Assembly: GCA_027484445.1 (NCBI GenBank)
Contig: JAIXSY010000007.1
Span: 1-64,000, forward strand
From: Verrucomicrobiaceae bacterium
Lineage (GTDB): Bacteria > Verrucomicrobiota > Verrucomicrobiia > Verrucomicrobiales > Verrucomicrobiaceae
DNA length: 64,000 bases
Direction: 5' to 3'
Numbering within the stretch: the first letter of the stretch is position 1; the number at the start of each line of letters is the position of its first letter. The translations under genes and the position numbers were made by a program. Under the pieces are notes generated by a model, which was not told the origin of the DNA, searched no databases, and saw nothing but the letters and a program-made list of their open reading frames with translations. Shown here piece by piece: positions 27,621 through 37,100 of the stretch.

Positions 27621-28794
27621 ATTCGATGCTGAGGTTGGCGATCTCATCCGTGGTGTCCTGATCGCGGTTGAAAAAGAGGAGCTTCAGGCCGGAAGAGAAC
27701 TCCGAGCTGATCTCACGAACCTTTTGGAAGACTGGATTCTGGTCGGCTTGTTCGTGGCTCAAGCTCTCGAGCGTTTTCCGGCTCGTCTCATCCCCTAAAA
27801 GCTCCAGCCATGCATTGTACGCTCCAAACAACCGCTTGCTGACCGTCTGACATTTTTGCCGCTCTGAAACAAAGGTGTCCACGAAGGCTGCGAGAAATTC
27901 GAGCGGAGGTGTTCCGGCAAATTTGACGGCGGAAGCGATGAAGGTTGCTGTATCATCCTTCCCCACCTGCTCTAGCTCACTGAAAAGGTAACCCTGATCT
28001 CCCCTCGGGCGAGAAGGTGGCTGCAACTGACAGGCAAAGCAGAAGGCCATGCCTGCGGCGAAGAGCAGCTTGCGGCTCAGGCGCAGCTTTGCATTCCGAA
28101 TGGCCCATTTTTTGCCATCTTGCTCCAAATACTTCGCCGCATAGTCCACACCGATGGTGCGCCAGTAGCGGGTGAGGTCATTGAGAAGAAACCGGGGAAC
28201 TTTGCGTGTGCTCGAAGGCGAGAAATGCGCATCTTCCTCGAAGTATCGCTCCAAGATGCTGCGAACCACCGCATTCCAAACGTCCTGAGATGAGTCACCG
28301 CCGGGTAGTGTCACAGGCCGCGACTCCAGCAGCATCAGCACCCGGCGGGTGAGGTTCGCATTCGAGTCGGCACCACCCCCGATCCGATGCACGAGATCAT
28401 GAGAAAAGCACATGTTTCCCAAGGTGCCGCTGGAACCCGGTGACTTGAGTCCTTTTCCATCGGCTTTTTGAATCGCCCGCTCAATAAGCCGCGCCGTCTG
28501 CGCGTGCTGGCTGCTCACGACACCGTTGATCAGCAGGGTCCAGTCACAATCGCTGTCAGGACCCATCTCGTATCTGGCGAACGATCCACACAGAACGAGG
28601 CTGGAATCCCAATCGAGCAAACGACCTCCAGACTCGGCTTGGAGCGCCTGAATCAAGACCTCCTCCGTTTTTCTCGTGTGGTTCACCGCCGTCCCGAAGC
28701 TCGGCCAGCTTTCCCCGCACTTGGCGACGGAGGGAAATGGATCACGGGCGAGCATGACAACGGGGGTATAAACGCGTTCGTCTGTCGATGCCAA
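27607..28794 (-). CDS. Nucleotidyltransferase-fold protein
   Basis: 395 residues. The DNA polymerase beta-like nucleotidyltransferase motif is present near residue 68: LCGSFARYEMGPDSDCDWTL, i.e. GSxxR followed by DSDxD, with a helical remainder. This resembles the GlnD/DUF294-type putative nucleotidyltransferases. It starts 5 bp after sbcD and is coupled to the TIM-barrel gene. The pair lies between two copies of the sbcD 3' end, so it looks inserted. The modified target is unknown; relatives modify proteins, tRNA or antibiotics. Confidence 0.7.
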   Translation of the reverse strand: MASTDERVYTPVVMLARDPFPSVAKCGESWPSFGTAVNHTRKTEEVLIQALQAESGGRLLDWDSSLVLCGSFARYEMGPDSDCDWTLLINGVVSSQHAQTARLIERAIQKADGKGLKSPGSSGTLGNMCFSHDLVHRIGGGADSNANLTRRVLMLLESRPVTLPGGDSSQDVWNAVVRSILERYFEEDAHFSPSSTRKVPRFLLNDLTRYWRTIGVDYAAKYLEQDGKKWAIRNAKLRLSRKLLFAAGMAFCFACQLQPPSRPRGDQGYLFSELEQVGKDDTATFIASAVKFAGTPPLEFLAAFVDTFVSERQKCQTVSKRLFGAYNAWLELLGDETSRKTLESLSHEQADQNPVFQKVREISSEFSSGLKLLFFNRDQDTTDEIANLSIEYVAF

Positions 28795-28799
28795 TTCGT

Positions 28800-30014
28800 T
28801 TATACTGCCAAACTATCCTCCCTCAACGCCAGCAGCTCATCAAACACGGCGCTGAGTTCATCGCCTTCGATTTGCTTTTCGGTGAGGAGTTCGCGGAAGA
28901 CGTCGCGGGGCTGGAGGTCGTGGAGGGTGGGGGCTTTTGACTGCCAGGGGGCGGTTTCGGAGATGGGGAGGTCGGCGAGGACTTTGAGGACTTCGAATCG
29001 GCCGGCGGCGGCTTCGCGGACCTGGCGGTCGAGATCGGGCTCGGGGGCATCGAGCTTCACGGTGACCTCCGCCCAGGCTCCGGCGGGCACGTTTTCGAGA
29101 TCGGCGGCCAGCGTGGCACGCGCGACCTTCACGCGGATGAGCTGGCGGGTGATGGGGATGGGCAGAGTCTGAATGTCTATGCTCCTGCCCCCATTCACTT
29201 GCCTATCCAATGCCTTGGTAGGTAGAAGAATGGGTGCAGGAGAATGGTTTTGAAGGTCGAGGATGACGACGGACTTCGCATCGGCGGCTTCGGAGAAGCT
29301 GAGGGGGATGGGGGAGCCGCTGTAGCGAATGGTTTCGTGGCCGGCGACACGTTGCGGGCGGTGGAGGTGACCGAGGGCGGTGTAGTCGAAGCCGTCAAAG
29401 ATGTCCGCGCCGACGGAGCCGAGATTGCCGATGTGGATGTCGCGCTCGCTGTCGCTGGTGGTGGCACCGAGGACGGTGAGGTGGCCCATGGCGATGACGG
29501 GCCGTCCCTGCGCGAGCGTGCGGGCGGCGGTGAGCTGCGCGGCGTAGTGATCGCGGATGGCGGCGCGGACTTGTTCGTGAACGGTGGCGATGGTTTCACC
29601 GGCGGTGGCCTGGCGGAGGTCGCGCTCACGCAAAAAGGGCACGGCGGCGACGACGCAGCCGCCAAGATCGACGTGGGTGTCCGCACTTGCGTGGCCGAAG
29701 ACATGCACGTCGAAGCGACGCAGGAGATCACGCGGGGCGTTGAGGTGGGAGGCTGAGTCATGATTGCCGCCGGTGATGATGGCCTTCACCGTTTTGAGAT
29801 CGGCGAGGCGCTTCAAGAAGTCGAAGTAGAGCGCGACGGCATCTTGCGGTGGGTTCGCCGCGTCGAAGACATCGCCGCTGAGGAGCAGAGCGTCGATTTT
29901 TTCGGCACGAAGGGTTTCGATGAGCCAGTCCACGAAGGCTGCGTGCTCGGCGAGGCGGTCCCGCTCGATGAGGTGGGCGCCGAGATGCCAGTCGGCTGTG
30001 TGAAGGATACGCAT
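28800..30014 (-). CDS. sbcD: SbcD, nuclease subunit of the SbcCD complex
   Basis: 404 residues, a Mre11-like metallophosphoesterase acting with SbcC. Motifs in order: MRILHTADWHLGAHL, LLSGDVFDAANPP, ITGGNHDSASHL, AMGHLTV and ALGHLHRPQ. Residues ~258-278 are encoded by an inverted repeat read in frame (29182-29242). The C-terminal ~53 residues are duplicated at 26517-26700, and here the extreme end is changed to ALREDSLAV, consistent with insertion of foreign DNA just before the stop. Confidence 0.95.
   Translation of the reverse strand: MRILHTADWHLGAHLIERDRLAEHAAFVDWLIETLRAEKIDALLLSGDVFDAANPPQDAVALYFDFLKRLADLKTVKAIITGGNHDSASHLNAPRDLLRRFDVHVFGHASADTHVDLGGCVVAAVPFLRERDLRQATAGETIATVHEQVRAAIRDHYAAQLTAARTLAQGRPVIAMGHLTVLGATTSDSERDIHIGNLGSVGADIFDGFDYTALGHLHRPQRVAGHETIRYSGSPIPLSFSEAADAKSVVILDLQNHSPAPILLPTKALDRQVNGGRSIDIQTLPIPITRQLIRVKVARATLAADLENVPAGAWAEVTVKLDAPEPDLDRQVREAAAGRFEVLKVLADLPISETAPWQSKAPTLHDLQPRDVFRELLTEKQIEGDELSAVFDELLALREDSLAV
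28818..28977. repeat. 160-bp direct repeat, copy 2 (sbcD 3' end)
   Basis: Partner of 26529-26688. This copy is part of the intact sbcD gene. Confidence 0.9.
29182..29242. repeat. Long inverted repeat inside sbcD
   Basis: CTCCTGCCCCCATTC (29182-29196) pairs with GAATGGGTGCAGGAG (29228-29242) with a single mismatch, loop 31 bases. It is translated in frame inside SbcD (HSPAPILLPTKALDRQVNGG). The motif GCAGGAGAATGG recurs in the inverted repeat at 43864-43924, so this appears to be another dispersed palindrome family. Confidence 0.8.
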
Positions 30015-30142
30015 GGGGTGACACTGTCATGCGCAGCGCTCGGCCTCAACCCTGCATGATTTCGGAAATGGAGGTCGATCCAGCCATGAGCTGCCCGATT
30101 GAGAAGGCCGCCGGAGGTGGCATCCGACTCGGTGCCAAACAA

Positions 30143-30172
30143 AAAGCTGCGACCGGGATGGTGCGCAGCTTT
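30143..30172 (-). terminator. Rho-independent terminator after gcvH
   Basis: On the minus strand the 9-bp stem AAAGCTGCG/CGCAGCTTT encloses a 12-base loop and is followed by TTTGTTT. It lies about 30 bp after the gcvH stop. Confidence 0.65.
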
Positions 30173-30205
30173 GAGAAAAACCCGAAGGGATAGGATGTCG
30201 TCCAA

Positions 30206-30586
30206 TCAGGCTCCAATCATGGCACGATAGGCAGGAGCATCTTTCAGTGCCGTCGCCTGGGCAGGGTCGCTGAGCTTCAGCTTGAAGATCCAGCCTGCGC
30301 CATAGGGATCGGTGTTGATCAGACCTGGGTTCGCGCTGAGTTCCGCATTCACTTCCACGATTTCTCCACTGACTGGCGTGTAGATGTCACTGGCGGCCTT
30401 CACGGACTCCACGACACAGACCTGTTGACCTGCGGAGACAGGGCCTAGCTTGGGCAGATCGACAAACACGACATCGGTCAGTTCTGCCTGGGCATGATCG
30501 GTGATGCCGACAGCAGAGATGGTCTGGGTGGGGTCAACCCACTCGTGGCTATCGCGGTAACGAAGATGGTCTGGGACGAGGCTCAT
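30206..30586 (-). CDS. gcvH: Glycine cleavage system H protein
   Basis: 126 residues, the normal length. It carries the lipoyl group shuttled between the P, T and L proteins. The lipoylation lysine is Lys63 in [17 protein letters not shown], preceded by [10 protein letters not shown] and [19 protein letters not shown]. It follows leuD by 26 bp on the same strand; no other gcv genes are in the window. This gene-order pairing is unusual. Confidence 0.96.
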   Translation of the reverse strand: MSLVPDHLRYRDSHEWVDPTQTISAVGITDHAQAELTDVVFVDLPKLGPVSAGQQVCVVESVKAASDIYTPVSGEIVEVNAELSANPGLINTDPYGAGWIFKLKLSDPAQATALKDAPAYRAMIGA

Positions 30587-30612
30587 GGGAGTTTGGGGGG
30601 AGAAGAGGAAGC

Positions 30613-31215
30613 TTAAGCGGTGGCAAAGCCCAGGGCAGTCATGCGGGCGTGAATGGCATCCTTGGCCTCCAGCAGCTCACCAATGGGGTCCCAGCGTCCG
30701 CTGACGAGGGCGTCGTGCGCTGTGGCAGGCAGAGTCACCGCAAAGCTTTCGCTACCGTAGCTGACCTGACCCGCGGCCACATCGACTGTCACGCTGAGCT
30801 GGGGATTCGCTTCCACCGCTGCGGCCAGCTTGGCGATGTCCTCGCCTTTTGCACAGACGCAGGGTATGCCGAGTGTGGTGCAGTTGCCAAAAAAGATTTC
30901 CGCGAAGCTTTCTGCGATCACTGCACGGAAACCGAAGCGGTAGAGTGCCTGGGGTGCGTGCTCGCGGGAGCTGCCGCAGCCGAAGTTTGAGCCACTGAGG
31001 AGGATGGAGGCACCTTTGAAGCGTGGATTGTCCAGCGGATGGCCCTTGGACTGGCCGTCTTTGTCAAAGCGAACGTCGTAAAAGGCAAACTCACCCAATC
31101 CGTCGAACGTGACGCACTTCATGAAGCGCGCAGGAATAATGCGGTCAGTGTCGATGTCAGAACCGGGGACGTGGACGGCAGTGCCGGAAACTTGGGTGAT
31201 CTTAGCGAGGGCCAT
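30613..31215 (-). CDS. leuD: 3-isopropylmalate dehydratase small subunit
   Basis: 200 residues, catalysing with LeuC the isomerisation of 2- to 3-isopropylmalate in leucine synthesis. Motifs: [40 protein letters not shown] and [17 protein letters not shown]. The ATG giving MALAKITQ is chosen; the frame opens six codons earlier. leuC is not in the window. Possibly cotranscribed with gcvH and ended by the terminator at 30143. Confidence 0.95.
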   Translation of the reverse strand: MALAKITQVSGTAVHVPGSDIDTDRIIPARFMKCVTFDGLGEFAFYDVRFDKDGQSKGHPLDNPRFKGASILLSGSNFGCGSSREHAPQALYRFGFRAVIAESFAEIFFGNCTTLGIPCVCAKGEDIAKLAAAVEANPQLSVTVDVAAGQVSYGSESFAVTLPATAHDALVSGRWDPIGELLEAKDAIHARMTALGFATA

Positions 31216-31446
31216 GGTGAGGCGCGCAGGCATAGCGGGAAATCCTGCGGTAGCAAATGAGGACTCTTTTCTAGCCTATTTTGGCGATACCCAGGGCGTG
31301 TTTGGAAAAGGCAGGCCCGCGAGAGCAGGGCCCACCTTTCGAGCCATGCTCGTGAACCCTAATGGCACCGCTTTGATTCAATGACAGCCACGCGTGCTGA
31401 GCTGCGTCACCTTCCGCGATCTGTCATCAGGCTACCTGCTTTCCCC

Positions 31447-32355
31447 TCACTTGAACTTGGCCCAAAAAGCATCGGGCGGAGTCAGGTCACGGCCGTTTTC
31501 ATCGAACTGAGTGCCGATCTCTTGCACAGGTAGGTTGCGGGCCACGTCGAGCCCAGCCTTGATGCTAGCTGGGGTGAAGACGAGGCGGGTGAGCGGTAGC
31601 CCCTTCAACGGGGTGAGGTCGCTCACGGGCGTTTCTCCGATATGCAGTCGCTGGAGCGCGCTGCCGCTGAGGGGCGAAAGGTCCGTGACGCGGGTGCGGT
31701 GCAGGGTGAGGCTGACGAGTGGCACCGCACGCAGCGGGGCGATACTCTCCACCGGGGTGCCGGTGAGCCAGAGCATCTGGATGGGAGATTGGGCCAGTGG
31801 TGAGAGGTCGCTGACCTTGGTGTCCACGACATTCACCTCCACCAGCGGTGCACCCACCAGGGCGCTGAGGTCAGCCACAGGGGTGCGGCTGAGGTAGATT
31901 TTCTCCAGCGGCATGCCGCGCAGCGGGGAGAGGTCGGTGACGGGGCTGTCCTCCAGGTAGAGCTCGACCAGCTTCAGGCCCTTCAGCGGACGGATGTCGA
32001 GGATGGGCGTGCCGCTGAGATCCAGAGCCATGGGCGAAAGACGCGTGAGGAACTCCAGGCTCTTGATCTTCGCCCCGCGCAGGCTCAGCGCTACAGGTTC
32101 GCCTGCCTGCATGTTGAATTCGCCACTGCCATCATACTCGGGATTGTGATACTTGATCTCGGTGTGCAGCATCTCAGGAGTCCAATAAACACGAGCCGGA
32201 GCAGCGGGCTTCGATGGAGTGGCTGGTGGCGTCGATGAAGCTTGATCCGATGGACTGACGGATGCGGCAGCTGGTGAAGCAGACGAAGGCGACTTGTCAT
32301 CTCCACAAGAAGAAAGCAGCGCAGCAAGGCAGAGAGGGAAAAAAGGAAACTTCAT
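31447..32355 (-). CDS. Leucine-rich-repeat lipoprotein
   Basis: 302 residues. The N-terminus MKFPFFPLCLAALLSSCGDD has a signal peptide and lipobox LSSC, so it is a lipoprotein. A Ser/Pro/Ala-rich linker follows, then about eight ~22-residue repeats of the type PLVELYL..TPVTDLSPLRG, like internalin-type or Planctomycete LRR proteins. Probably a surface or periplasmic binding protein. The ATG at 32355 is chosen because it gives the signal peptide; the frame is open to 32772. Divergent from an MFS gene. Confidence 0.8.
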   Translation of the reverse strand: MKFPFFPLCLAALLSSCGDDKSPSSASPAAASVSPSDQASSTPPATPSKPAAPARVYWTPEMLHTEIKYHNPEYDGSGEFNMQAGEPVALSLRGAKIKSLEFLTRLSPMALDLSGTPILDIRPLKGLKLVELYLEDSPVTDLSPLRGMPLEKIYLSRTPVADLSALVGAPLVEVNVVDTKVSDLSPLAQSPIQMLWLTGTPVESIAPLRAVPLVSLTLHRTRVTDLSPLSGSALQRLHIGETPVSDLTPLKGLPLTRLVFTPASIKAGLDVARNLPVQEIGTQFDENGRDLTPPDAFWAKFK

Positions 32356-32476
32356 GAGCAATCCAAAGCGGAAAGTGCAGGTTGAACGCACCTGAGGTTC
32401 GCTGTCCATCATCTTTCCACTGGCTGCATGGATGACTGCAAGCAATCTGCCCGCCCGCCCGTTCCCTTCCGCCCTC

Positions 32477-34006
32477 ATGTCCCGACTCACTCCTGCCGCG
32501 AATTCTTCCACTGCTCGCACCGCCGCTCTGCTCGCCGCCTTTTTGGGCTGGATGTTCGATGGCTTTGAGATGGGCCTCTTTCCACTCATCGGCAAACCGG
32601 CGCTGCAGGATCTGCTCGCGCAGTCGGGAGCCGCACAAACGATGGACCTGGATCGCTGGTTTAGCGTGATCATCGCCACCTTCCTGGTTGGCGCGGCGAC
32701 TGGTGGCGTTTTTTTTGGTTGGCTGGGCGACCGCATCGGGCGGGTGAAGGCGATGTCGATCTCCATTTTCACTTACGCCATCTTCACGGGCCTGTGTGGC
32801 TTTGCCACCGAGGCCTGGCACATCGCCATCCTGCGCTTCATCGCCTCCCTGGGCATGGGGGGGGAATGGGCACTGGGCGTGGCCTTGGTGAATGAACTCT
32901 GGACGCACGGCAATCGCGCCCTGGTGGCTGGGGCCATCGGCGCAGCGGCAAACATCGGCTACCTGCTGGTGGGTGGACTCAGCATCGGCATGAACAACTT
33001 CATCGGTGGGGTGCGCTCGCTCATCACCAGCCTGGGTGGCAATGAAGCGCTCGCAGGCTGGTTGCTGGATCATCAGGCCTGGCGTTTCCTCATGATCATC
33101 GGTGCGCTGCCAGCACTCATCATTTTCCTCATTCGCATCTTCGTCCCTGAATCGGACAAGTGGGAGGAAGAAAAAGCTGCGGGCAAAACCAGCCACTGGA
33201 ACACCGCCGACCTGAAGGGCGTATTCATCGGCGCTGTTGCCGCCTTGGTCATCATCTGGTCATGGTCGCCCATGGGCATTGAGGCTGGCGTCACCACGCC
33301 CGTGGCTGCGCTGATCACCGTGGTTGCCTTTGCCATCGTTGCCTGGGGCTTTTTGCTGCCCGTGCGCCGTTACCTGGGCCGTGCAGAGGCTGCCGGTAGC
33401 ATCAGCAGCGCGAGCCGCGCCACCGTGCGCCGCAATCTGATTCTCGGAGCCTCTGTGGCAGGCGTGGCCCTGCTGGGAACCTGGGGCGCGACCCAACAAG
33501 CGCCGAAGTGGTCCACCTCGGCGGACATCGACGCGAATGGCTGGACCAACATCGCCCAATGGACACAGATCGCCACCTCGCTGGGGGCCTGTCTGTTTGC
33601 CTTCATCGCCCCTCTGGTCGCCAATATCCTGAACCGCCGCAGCACTTACCTGCTCATGTGTGTGTCGGCCATGGTATCCGCACTGTTGTTTTACAAAACG
33701 AACACGATCATTGGCGGCTGGTTTTTCACCACGGCATTCCTCATGGGCGGGCTAACGGCGACCTTCTACGGCTTCTTCCCGCTTTACCTGCCTGAGCTGT
33801 TCCCCACCAGCGTGCGCGCCACCGGCCAGGGTTTCTGCTTCAATGTGGGCCGCATCATCGCCGCTATCGGTGGACTGCAAATCGCCAACATGGTCCTGGC
33901 CTTTGGCTCCGCAGCGAACGCCTACTCCGCCCTCTGTGTGGTTTATGCTGTCGGCATGGGCATCATTTGGTTAGCGCCTGAAACCAAGGGACGCGAGCTC
34001 GACTAA
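32477..34006 (+). CDS. MFS transporter
   Basis: About 509 residues with around twelve hydrophobic segments. It starts AALLAAFLGWMFDGFEMGLF; the loop motif GWLGDRIGRVKAM between helices 2 and 3 and PELFPTSVRATGQGFCFNVG RI late in the protein are those of the sugar/aromatic-acid symporter branch. Substrate unknown. The frame opens 15 codons upstream at 32432; the ATG at 32477 is preferred but not certain. Divergent from the LRR lipoprotein. Confidence 0.88.
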   Translation: MSRLTPAANSSTARTAALLAAFLGWMFDGFEMGLFPLIGKPALQDLLAQSGAAQTMDLDRWFSVIIATFLVGAATGGVFFGWLGDRIGRVKAMSISIFTYAIFTGLCGFATEAWHIAILRFIASLGMGGEWALGVALVNELWTHGNRALVAGAIGAAANIGYLLVGGLSIGMNNFIGGVRSLITSLGGNEALAGWLLDHQAWRFLMIIGALPALIIFLIRIFVPESDKWEEEKAAGKTSHWNTADLKGVFIGAVAALVIIWSWSPMGIEAGVTTPVAALITVVAFAIVAWGFLLPVRRYLGRAEAAGSISSASRATVRRNLILGASVAGVALLGTWGATQQAPKWSTSADIDANGWTNIAQWTQIATSLGACLFAFIAPLVANILNRRSTYLLMCVSAMVSALLFYKTNTIIGGWFFTTAFLMGGLTATFYGFFPLYLPELFPTSVRATGQGFCFNVGRIIAAIGGLQIANMVLAFGSAANAYSALCVVYAVGMGIIWLAPETKGRELD

Positions 34007-34124
34007 GTCGGCAAAGGCAAAGTTGCTTGCCGAACGGGCCAAGTTTCCTGAGATATAAGCGAACGCGTCACGCTTTCGCCCTGTCTTTCGTTCTGCCCTT
34101 GGGTCAAACCCAAGCCTTTTGGTC

Positions 34125-37100
34125 ATGAACACTGCCCGCCTTTTGCTCCTCGCCATCCTTTTCGCAGCCACTAGCTCCGCCCAGACTGCCGCCAAGGCAC
34201 TGTCGCAGGTGCGGAAGCTCAACGAACAAGGCAACCACCGCGAAGCTGCCGACCTCGGGAAGGCTGCGCTCGCGAAGCCGGATGCGACGGGGGAGCTGCT
34301 GGAGGTGACGGTGGAGGCGCTTGGAGAACTCGGCGCCGATCAGGAGCAGGAAGAGCTCATTGAGCTGGCAGTGAAGACCCATCCGAAGAAGTGGGATGTG
34401 CTCTACGAAGCAGGCAAAGCCTACCTTGAGGCGTTGGTAGGGAACGGCTCGCTGATGGATGGCAAGTTTGTCCGTGGTGAGGGCGGCGATTGGCGAAATC
34501 AAAAATCAACTAGCCTCAGAGACCGCGTCCGTGCGCTGCAACTCCTCGAAAAATCATGGGCTGGCCTTCCCCTGGGTGCGGACAGCGATTCGCGAAAAGC
34601 CGTGCTTGAAGCCTTGGCAGATGCCGTTGGTTCAAATGCTCAGCATTCAAGTTCTCCATGGGAGCTGATCTATCTGACAGATCTTTCTACCCTGCCCGGC
34701 TATGATGATGAAAGCGGTCTTGATGAACCCACCGAAGGCTATCCGGTGGATGCGGAGGGAGCTCCCGTCTTCTTCAAAGCCGCCGAGAGCTGGGAAGCCG
34801 CAAAGAACGATGGCGAACGGTTGCTTTGGGTCTTGGAAGAAATGGCAAAGATCAGTCCAGATGCCGCCCGTGATGCCCGCCAGCAAATCGCTCAGCTGAC
34901 GAAAGCCTGGTTTTCCGTGCAGACCCTCGCCGGCTATGGCTTCCGCTTCGATGCCGGGGAAGATGAAGGCAGCACGAAGAGTAGTATTGCCACGCTGCAC
35001 ACACTGAAGGATGACGAGACCGTCGCCAAGCTCGCCACCGGGCCGAAGCGCTTTGCGTTACCCTTCGAAGCAAATTTCATTCGGCTCTACCAGATGCTTG
35101 CTGAAGATGAAGCGGCCTCGGCGGACATGCGCATCGCGGCTTGGTTGGAGATCGCGGATGAACTGCGGGACCGTCGTCAGTATTCGCGAGCTGTTGAGGC
35201 ACTGACAAAAGCCATGTTCCTTGAAGAGGATACAGAACAGAAGAAAGGAATCCAGGCTCAGCTCGATCAGATCACCGGCAACTGGGGCCGCTTTGAGCCG
35301 CAAGCAGCCATGCCTGCAGGGAAGGAAGCCAAGCTCCAGGTCGTGTTCCGCAATGCCAAGAAAGTCAGCCTCAGCGCCCGCAAGGTGGATGTGACGAAGC
35401 TGCTCGCTGATACAGAGGCTTACCTGCGTAGCGAACCGCAGGAGCAGGAGTGGCAGAAGACGAATGTCTCAGCCATCGGCCAGCGGCTTTTGGAGAAGGA
35501 TGGCGAGAAGTATCTCAGCAAGCCCGTCGCCGAGTGGACGCAGGATCTCGAACCTCGGGCGAATCATGGGGACAAGCGAGTCAAGGTGCCGACGCCGCTC
35601 AAGGATGCAGGCGCTTATCTCGTCGAAGGAACCTTTGAAGGCGGCAACAAGACCCGCGTGCTGGTTTGGCTGGAGGGCCTGGTGATCGTGAAGACGATGC
35701 AGGCGAATGCCGCGCATTACTTCGTGGCGGATGCAGTGACGGGCGCGCCTGTCGCTGGAGCCACAGTGAAGTTCTTTGGCTACAAACAGGAGTGGGGACG
35801 CTCAGGCTTGATGAGTCGCGAGAAGCGCATCTACGGATTCAAAGACATCCAAGCCACCACCGACGAGCACGGGCAGGTCAAAGTCACGGAGAGCAAGATG
35901 AACGAATACAACTGGCTCATCCGCGCCAGCGCCGCCGATGGACGGCTGGCCTACCTCGGGTTTGAGGGGCTGTATTTCAATGACAGCCGCGAGCACTTCG
36001 CGGAGCAGACACGCCTTTACTCCATCACGGATCGTCCGGTGTATCGCCCGAATCAGGAGGTAAAGTGGAAGGCCTGGGCGCGTCTCGTCGGCTATGATCC
36101 GAAGCTGAACACAAACAAGTTCGCGGGCAGCTCAATCCAGGTCACGATCAGCGATCCGCGTGGAGAGGAATTGCTGAAGAAGACCTACAAAGCGGATGAC
36201 TCTGGTGCGTTCAATGACTCGATCATGCTTGGCGATGAAGCGACGCTCGGGCAATACAGCATCGAGTTCGTCTGGAAGCGCCCATTGGTGGAAGATGATT
36301 ATCTCGGAGATCACACCTTCCGCGTCGAAGAATACAAGAAACCTGAGTTTGAAGTGAAGGTGGAGGCTCCTGACAAGCCCTTGGCGCTCGGCGATACCTT
36401 CGAGGTGAAGGTGAAGGCGGATTACTACTTCGGCGGGCCGGTGAAGCAGGGAAAAGTGAAGTATAAAGTGCAGCGCAGTGCGCACACGGATCGCTGGTTC
36501 CCCATGGGGCGCTGGGACTGGCTCTTCGGCAGCGGCCATGGCTGGCGCGCGAGCTATTACGACTGGTATCCCGGCGCACGGAACTGGTGCTTCTGCATCC
36601 CGCGTTATCCGTGGGTTCGCTGGCACAGCGATCCGCCCGAACTCGTGGCCGAAGGTGAAGCTGCGCTCAAAGAAGATGGCACCTTCACAGTGAAAATCGA
36701 CACCGCCCTCGCGAAGGAACTGCACGGCAACGAAGACCATCGCTACGAGATCGAGGCCGAGGTCACCGATGCCTCACGCCGCACCATCTTTGGCAAAGGC
36801 AGCGTGCTCGCGGCGCGTCGGCCTTTTGAAGTCTATGTCTCGCTGGATCGTGGCTACTATAACGCTGGTGACAGCGGTAGTGTGAGCATCCATGCTCGCA
36901 CTCTGGATGGGCGTGAGGTGAAGGCCACGGGTGAACTCAAGCTCTACCGCATCACTTACGCCAAGGACGGCACGCCTGCTGAAGAAGCTGTCCACACCGC
37001 CAAGATCAGCCTCACCACTGACAAACCCATGGCTGAGGAGAAGATGACTTTTGCCAAAGGCGGCCAATACCGCCTCTCTGCCAAGCTCAAAGACGAAGCC

